Positions 39,982-43,007 of a stretch of DNA of 43,007 bases are shown here, in pieces. The translations under genes were made by a program, and so were the position numbers. Below the pieces are notes generated by a model. The model worked only from the letters and a program-made list of their open reading frames with translations. It had not been told where the DNA came from and made no database searches. The stretch's first letter is position 1. Each line of letters opens with the position of its first letter. Source of the stretch: an uncultured Clostridia bacterium (GTDB lineage Bacteria > Bacillota > Clostridia > TANB77 > CAG-508); NCBI GenBank assembly GCA_944393325.1, contig CALXZU010000010.1:1-43007 (forward strand), given 5' to 3'.

Positions 39982-40491
39982 TTACATTAAACCTTTTATT
40001 AGGTGAACTGTTATTTTTCTATTTTCCATATCGATATTTTTTATTACCTCTTTTATCGCTGGAAGTAATATTTGTTTACCTAATTCATTTTTTACAACAT
40101 ATATATCTGAACTTCCAGAATTGAATATATCATCTAAAATTCCTAACTTATCACCTTCATCAGTATATACTTCTAATCCTACCATATCTACTATATAATA
40201 AGTTCCTTTTTCTAAAGGCTTTTCATTTTCTCTATTTATTAATAAATAAGAATTTCTAAATTTTTCTGCTTCTTCTATAGTTTCTATACCTTTGAATTTT
40301 GCTAGTACCATTTCTTTATGATATTTTATTTCTTCTATTTCATATTCTTTTTTTTCTTTTTTAGTCTTGATATATACTTTTTTTAAATTATCAAATCTTT
40401 TTTTAGTATTTTCTGTAAAAGGTTTTATTTTAACCATTCCTTTTATACCAAAAGTATTTACGATTTGACCTATTTCAAGATATTTTTCCAT
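39982..40491 (-). CDS. rimM: Ribosome maturation factor RimM
   Basis: RimM helps mature the 30S head. 'YLEIGQIVNTFGIKGMVKIK' is the family N-terminus, and the PRC-barrel domain holds 'KGTYYIVDMVGLEVYTDEGD' and 'GSSDIYVVKNELGKQILLPA', ending 'KITVHLIKGLM'. 169 residues, normal. It lies between khpA and trmD in the conserved operon. Confidence 0.95.
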   Translation of the reverse strand: MEKYLEIGQIVNTFGIKGMVKIKPFTENTKKRFDNLKKVYIKTKKEKKEYEIEEIKYHKEMVLAKFKGIETIEEAEKFRNSYLLINRENEKPLEKGTYYIVDMVGLEVYTDEGDKLGILDDIFNSGSSDIYVVKNELGKQILLPAIKEVIKNIDMENRKITVHLIKGLM

Positions 40492-40507
40492 AAACTAAAT
40501 ACCTCAA

Positions 40508-40738
40508 TTACTCGACAAATTCAACTATTACTTTTTTGTGTTCTTTTGTTGCTACTGATTTCATTACTGTTCTTATAGAATAAGCAAGTCTTCCTTGTCT
40601 TCCTATTACTTTTCCCATATCTTCTTTTGCAACTTTTACTTCAAATGTAGTATTCTTTTCTGTTTCTTTTTTTGTTATATTTACTGCATCTTTGTTTTCT
40701 ACTAAATTTGAAATAATAACTTTCAAAATTTCTTCCAT
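40508..40738 (-). CDS. khpA: KH-domain RNA-binding protein KhpA
   Basis: This single KH-domain RNA-binding protein partners with KhpB in Firmicutes and affects cell division and sRNA-related control. 'EDMGKVIGRQGRLAYSIRTV' carries the G-x-x-G loop. 76 residues from the ATG at 40738; the slightly longer frame uses a TTG within the GGAGG site and is not preferred. Conserved position between rpsP and rimM. Confidence 0.94.
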   Translation of the reverse strand: MEEILKVIISNLVENKDAVNITKKETEKNTTFEVKVAKEDMGKVIGRQGRLAYSIRTVMKSVATKEHKKVIVEFVE

Positions 40739-40764
40739 CTTTACCTCCAATGAATTTAAGTTAA

Positions 40765-40998
40765 TTATTTAACTTTTTCCATTAAGTCTTTTACTGTTGG
40801 TGTTGGTTTTGCACCATTTTTTATCCAAGTAGCTAATTTTTCTTGGTTTATAACTATTGTTGATGGTTCTGTCATTGGATCATATGTTCCTATTTGCTCT
40901 ATTATTTTACCATCTCTTGGACTTCTTGAGTCTGCAACTACTATATGGTAAAATGGAGCTTTTTTCTTTCCTTGTCTTTGTAATCTGATTTTTACCAT
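40765..40998 (-). CDS. rpsP: 30S ribosomal protein S16
   Basis: S16 is needed for 30S assembly. '[20 protein letters not shown]' and '[20 protein letters not shown]' are the classic signature. 77 residues. GGAGGTGA precedes the start. It lies between ffh and khpA. Confidence 0.97.
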   Translation of the reverse strand: MVKIRLQRQGKKKAPFYHIVVADSRSPRDGKIIEQIGTYDPMTEPSTIVINQEKLATWIKNGAKPTPTVKDLMEKVK

Positions 40999-41099
40999 TT
41001 TTATTTCACCTCCGGATTTACTATGATTTATATTTTTTATATTATACTATAAGTTATCTGATATTTTCATTACACAGCTAACTTAATATTAATAACTAA

Positions 41100-42453
41100 T
41101 TATTTGAACATATTTTTTAGAGAATTTTCATCTATTCCTTTCATTAAGTTTTTCATGCCACCTTTGTTTGATTTCATTTTTTTCATCATTTTTTGAGTCA
41201 TTTCAAATGATTTTATGAATTTGTTTATTTCTTGCACTGATGTTCCGCTTCCCCTTGCAATACGTAGCCTTCTGCTTCCATTTAAAAGCCTTACATCTTG
41301 TTTTTCTTCTTTTGTCATTGAACATATTATTGCTTCTATCTTTACAAATTCTTTATCATCTATTTTTACATCTTTTAGTTGGTTCATACCTGGTATTAAT
41401 TTTAATAATGATGAAAATGAACCCATTTTTTTTATTTGCCTTATTTGTGTTAAATAATCATCTAAGTCAAATTCTCTTTTTCTTAATTGTTTTTCTAATT
41501 TTTCTGCTTGTTCTTGGTCAAATGCTTCTTCTGCTTTTTCTATTACTGATAAAATATCTCCCATCCCCAATATTCTTCCTGCCATTCTTTCTGGATGAAA
41601 AATTTCTATATCGCTTAATTTTTCTCCTGTTGCTGCAAATTTTATTGGCTTTCCTGTGACTTTTTTTACTGATAATGCTGCTCCGCCTCTGGTATCACCA
41701 TCTAATTTTGTTAATACAACTCCATCTATTCCAACTGTACTATTAAATTTTTCAGCAACATTTACAGCATCTTGACCTGTCATGCTATCTACTACAAGTA
41801 ATATTTCATGTGGTTTTATTTCTTTTTTTAATCTTTTTAATTCTTCCATTAATTCTTCATCAATATGTAATCTACCTGCTGTATCCAATATTACAACATC
41901 ATTTAATTTTGATATTGCAAAAGACATTGCTTGTCTTGCAATATGTACTACATCTTTTGATGTTTCATTTGCATATACTGGTATATTTAATTGTTTTCCT
42001 ACTACTTGTAGTTGTTTTATTGCTGCTGGTCTATACACATCACATGCCACTAATAATGGTTTTTTACCCTGTTTCCTAAATAGATTTGCAAGTTTACCCG
42101 CTGTTGTTGTTTTACCAGATCCTTGAAGACCTACAAGCATTATTACTGTTGGTGGATTTGGCGTAAAGTTTACCTTTGCCTCTGTTCCTCCGAAGTAATT
42201 CTACTAATTCATCTTTTACTATTTTTACTACTTGTTGTCCTGGTGTTAATGATTTTAATACATCTTGCCCTAGTGCCTTTTCTCTAATTGTTTCTATAAA
42301 TTCTTTTACTATTTTATAGTTGACATCGGCTTCTAAAAGTGCAAGTTTTACTTCTCTTAGCATTTCTTTTAAATCACTTTCAGATATTCTTGCCTTTCCT
42401 CTAATTTTCCTTGTTATTTCTTGTAACCTAGAAGATAATCCTTCAAAAGCCAT
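41100..42453 (-). CDS. ffh: Signal recognition particle protein Ffh, with +1 shift at CGG
   Basis: Ffh binds signal peptides at the ribosome and, with 4.5S RNA and FtsY, targets proteins to the membrane. It is essential. The N domain 'MAFEGLSSRLQEITRKIRGK' is followed by 'KIVKDELVELL', where the zero frame meets CGG at 42190-42192 and ends in a nonsense tail. A +1 shift gives 'LLGGTEAKVNFTPNPPTVIM' and leads into G1 'LVGLQGSGKTTTAGKLANLF'. The other GTPase motifs follow: 'DTAGRLHIDEELM' and 'LTKLDGDTRGGAALS'. The M domain with 'MTQKMMKKMKSNKGGMKNLM' binds signal sequences. Restored length is 450 residues, as expected. The downstream frame starts at an internal Met without a ribosome-binding site, so separate translation would lose the N domain. 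Confidence 0.95.
42190..42192 (-). other. +1 frameshift site at in-frame CGG (ffh)
   Basis: The context is GTA GAA TTA CTT CGG AGG AAC AGA. Skipping C gives CTT GGA GGA ACA GAG GCA AAG, the conserved L-G-G-x of Ffh between N and G domains. Confidence 0.92.
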
Positions 42454-42490
42454 AATCTCAACTCCTATCTTATTATTTTTTCTTAAAAGT

Positions 42491-42838
42491 TTATACTAAA
42501 CAATTTAATTCTTTTTTAACATTTTCTAATACATTTGCTATTTCTTTATCTGAATAATTATTTTGTATTTTTGTAAGTTCAGATAATATTTTTTCTATTT
42601 TCTTTTCTTGGTTTAACATCCTTTTCATCATCTTTAGCTTTTCTTCGTAGTCGAAAAGTTTTTTCTCCCCTTTCTTTATTATGTCTCTTACTGCTTGTCT
42701 TGTTATGTCATTGTTTTCTGCTATTTCTGATAAAGACAAGTCATTATTATAGTAATCATCTATGAATTCGTATTGTTTTTCAGTTAATAGTTTGCCATAA
42801 ATTTCCCATAGCACACTTATTTCAACTTTTTTTTCCAT
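42491..42838 (-). CDS. ylxM: YlxM/p13-family putative DNA-binding protein
   Basis: YlxM is a small helix-turn-helix protein encoded before ffh in many Gram-positives and linked to the SRP pathway. 'YGKLLTEKQYEFIDDYYNND' and 'LSLSEIAENNDITRQAVRDI' match the family. 115 residues. It begins the operon seen here; AGAGGTAAT precedes the start. Confidence 0.92.
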   Translation of the reverse strand: MEKKVEISVLWEIYGKLLTEKQYEFIDDYYNNDLSLSEIAENNDITRQAVRDIIKKGEKKLFDYEEKLKMMKRMLNQEKKIEKILSELTKIQNNYSDKEIANVLENVKKELNCLV

Positions 42839-43007
42839 AGGATTACCTCTTTTCTTTTTTGTAATGCTAATATACTTTACACTATTTTTAGCTATTTGTC
42901 AAGTGTTTTTAGAAAAAAACTAAAAAAATGGGTTACTGTTCAGACTAGATGAAAAATAAAAATAGTTATCCACAGAATATTACAAGGTTTGTAATACTAA
43001 TGAAATA
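42839..43007. other. Upstream region of the ylxM-ffh operon
   Basis: AT-rich and without a recognisable gene up to the window end. It should hold the operon promoter; a weak TTGTAA/TATACT-like pair is near 42859-42875 on the minus strand, but I cannot assign it with confidence. Confidence 0.3.

Overview
The window is about 43 kb of very AT-rich DNA, almost all coding on the minus strand. It looks like a Clostridia-type Firmicute, probably an uncultured gut lineage. The evidence is Gram-positive Shine-Dalgarno sites, the ylxM-ffh-rpsP-khpA-rimM-trmD-rplS operon, an LPQTG/sortase system, cohesin- and dockerin-like domains, and an AAA-ATPase-like/PD-(D/E)XK protein of a kind common in gut Clostridia. 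The taxonomy is an inference.

The main observation is a genome-level decoding anomaly. I found ten CGG codons in the translated frame of genes, and all ten sit exactly where the reading frame must move +1. Skipping the C turns CGGN into GGN (glycine) and restores a full-length, family-typical protein. Eight genes are affected: ftsK, a class A PBP, a prepilin/formylglycine-enzyme-like protein, a MobV relaxase, recG (twice), a metallophosphoesterase, tsaD and ffh. A gene remnant carries the tenth site. I found no CGG used as a plain arginine codon; the other CGG triplets on the coding strand lie out of frame or outside genes. The preceding codons differ (GCT, CTT, GGT, ATA, GAA, GTT, TCA), so the signal seems to be the CGG codon itself. 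The simplest model is that CGG has no cognate tRNA and the ribosome reads CGGN as glycine by a +1 shift. I know of no bacterium described with such pervasive +1 frameshifting at a sense codon.

Layout: 1-3.6 kb, ftsK, a coiled-coil protein and rsmD. 3.7-5.7 kb, a gene remnant and an AAA-ATPase-like protein. 5.9-15.9 kb, argS, galE, cysS, a class A PBP, an unknown protein, truB and gap. 16-24 kb is accessory: a PemK/MazF-like toxin, an unusual hairpin array, a decayed phosphoribosyltransferase, a prepilin/FGE-like protein, and a mobilizable element (ribbon-helix-helix-like protein, MobV relaxase, large serine recombinase) next to tRNA-Leu. 24-30.5 kb, recG, a metallophosphoesterase, a zinc-ribbon membrane protein, tsaD, a site-2 protease and a HipA-like protein with altered catalytic residues. 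30.7-35.9 kb is a surface module: dockerin-like protein, cohesin-like LPQTG anchor, sortase, and a divergent XRE regulator with palindromic operator candidates. 36-43 kb, a TnpB remnant, lysS, tRNA-Gln, a YgjP-like protein without its catalytic Glu, and the ffh-rplS translation/secretion operon.

Coordinates were read by eye and may be off by a base or two for short sites. Coordinates of frameshifted genes span the whole restored gene.
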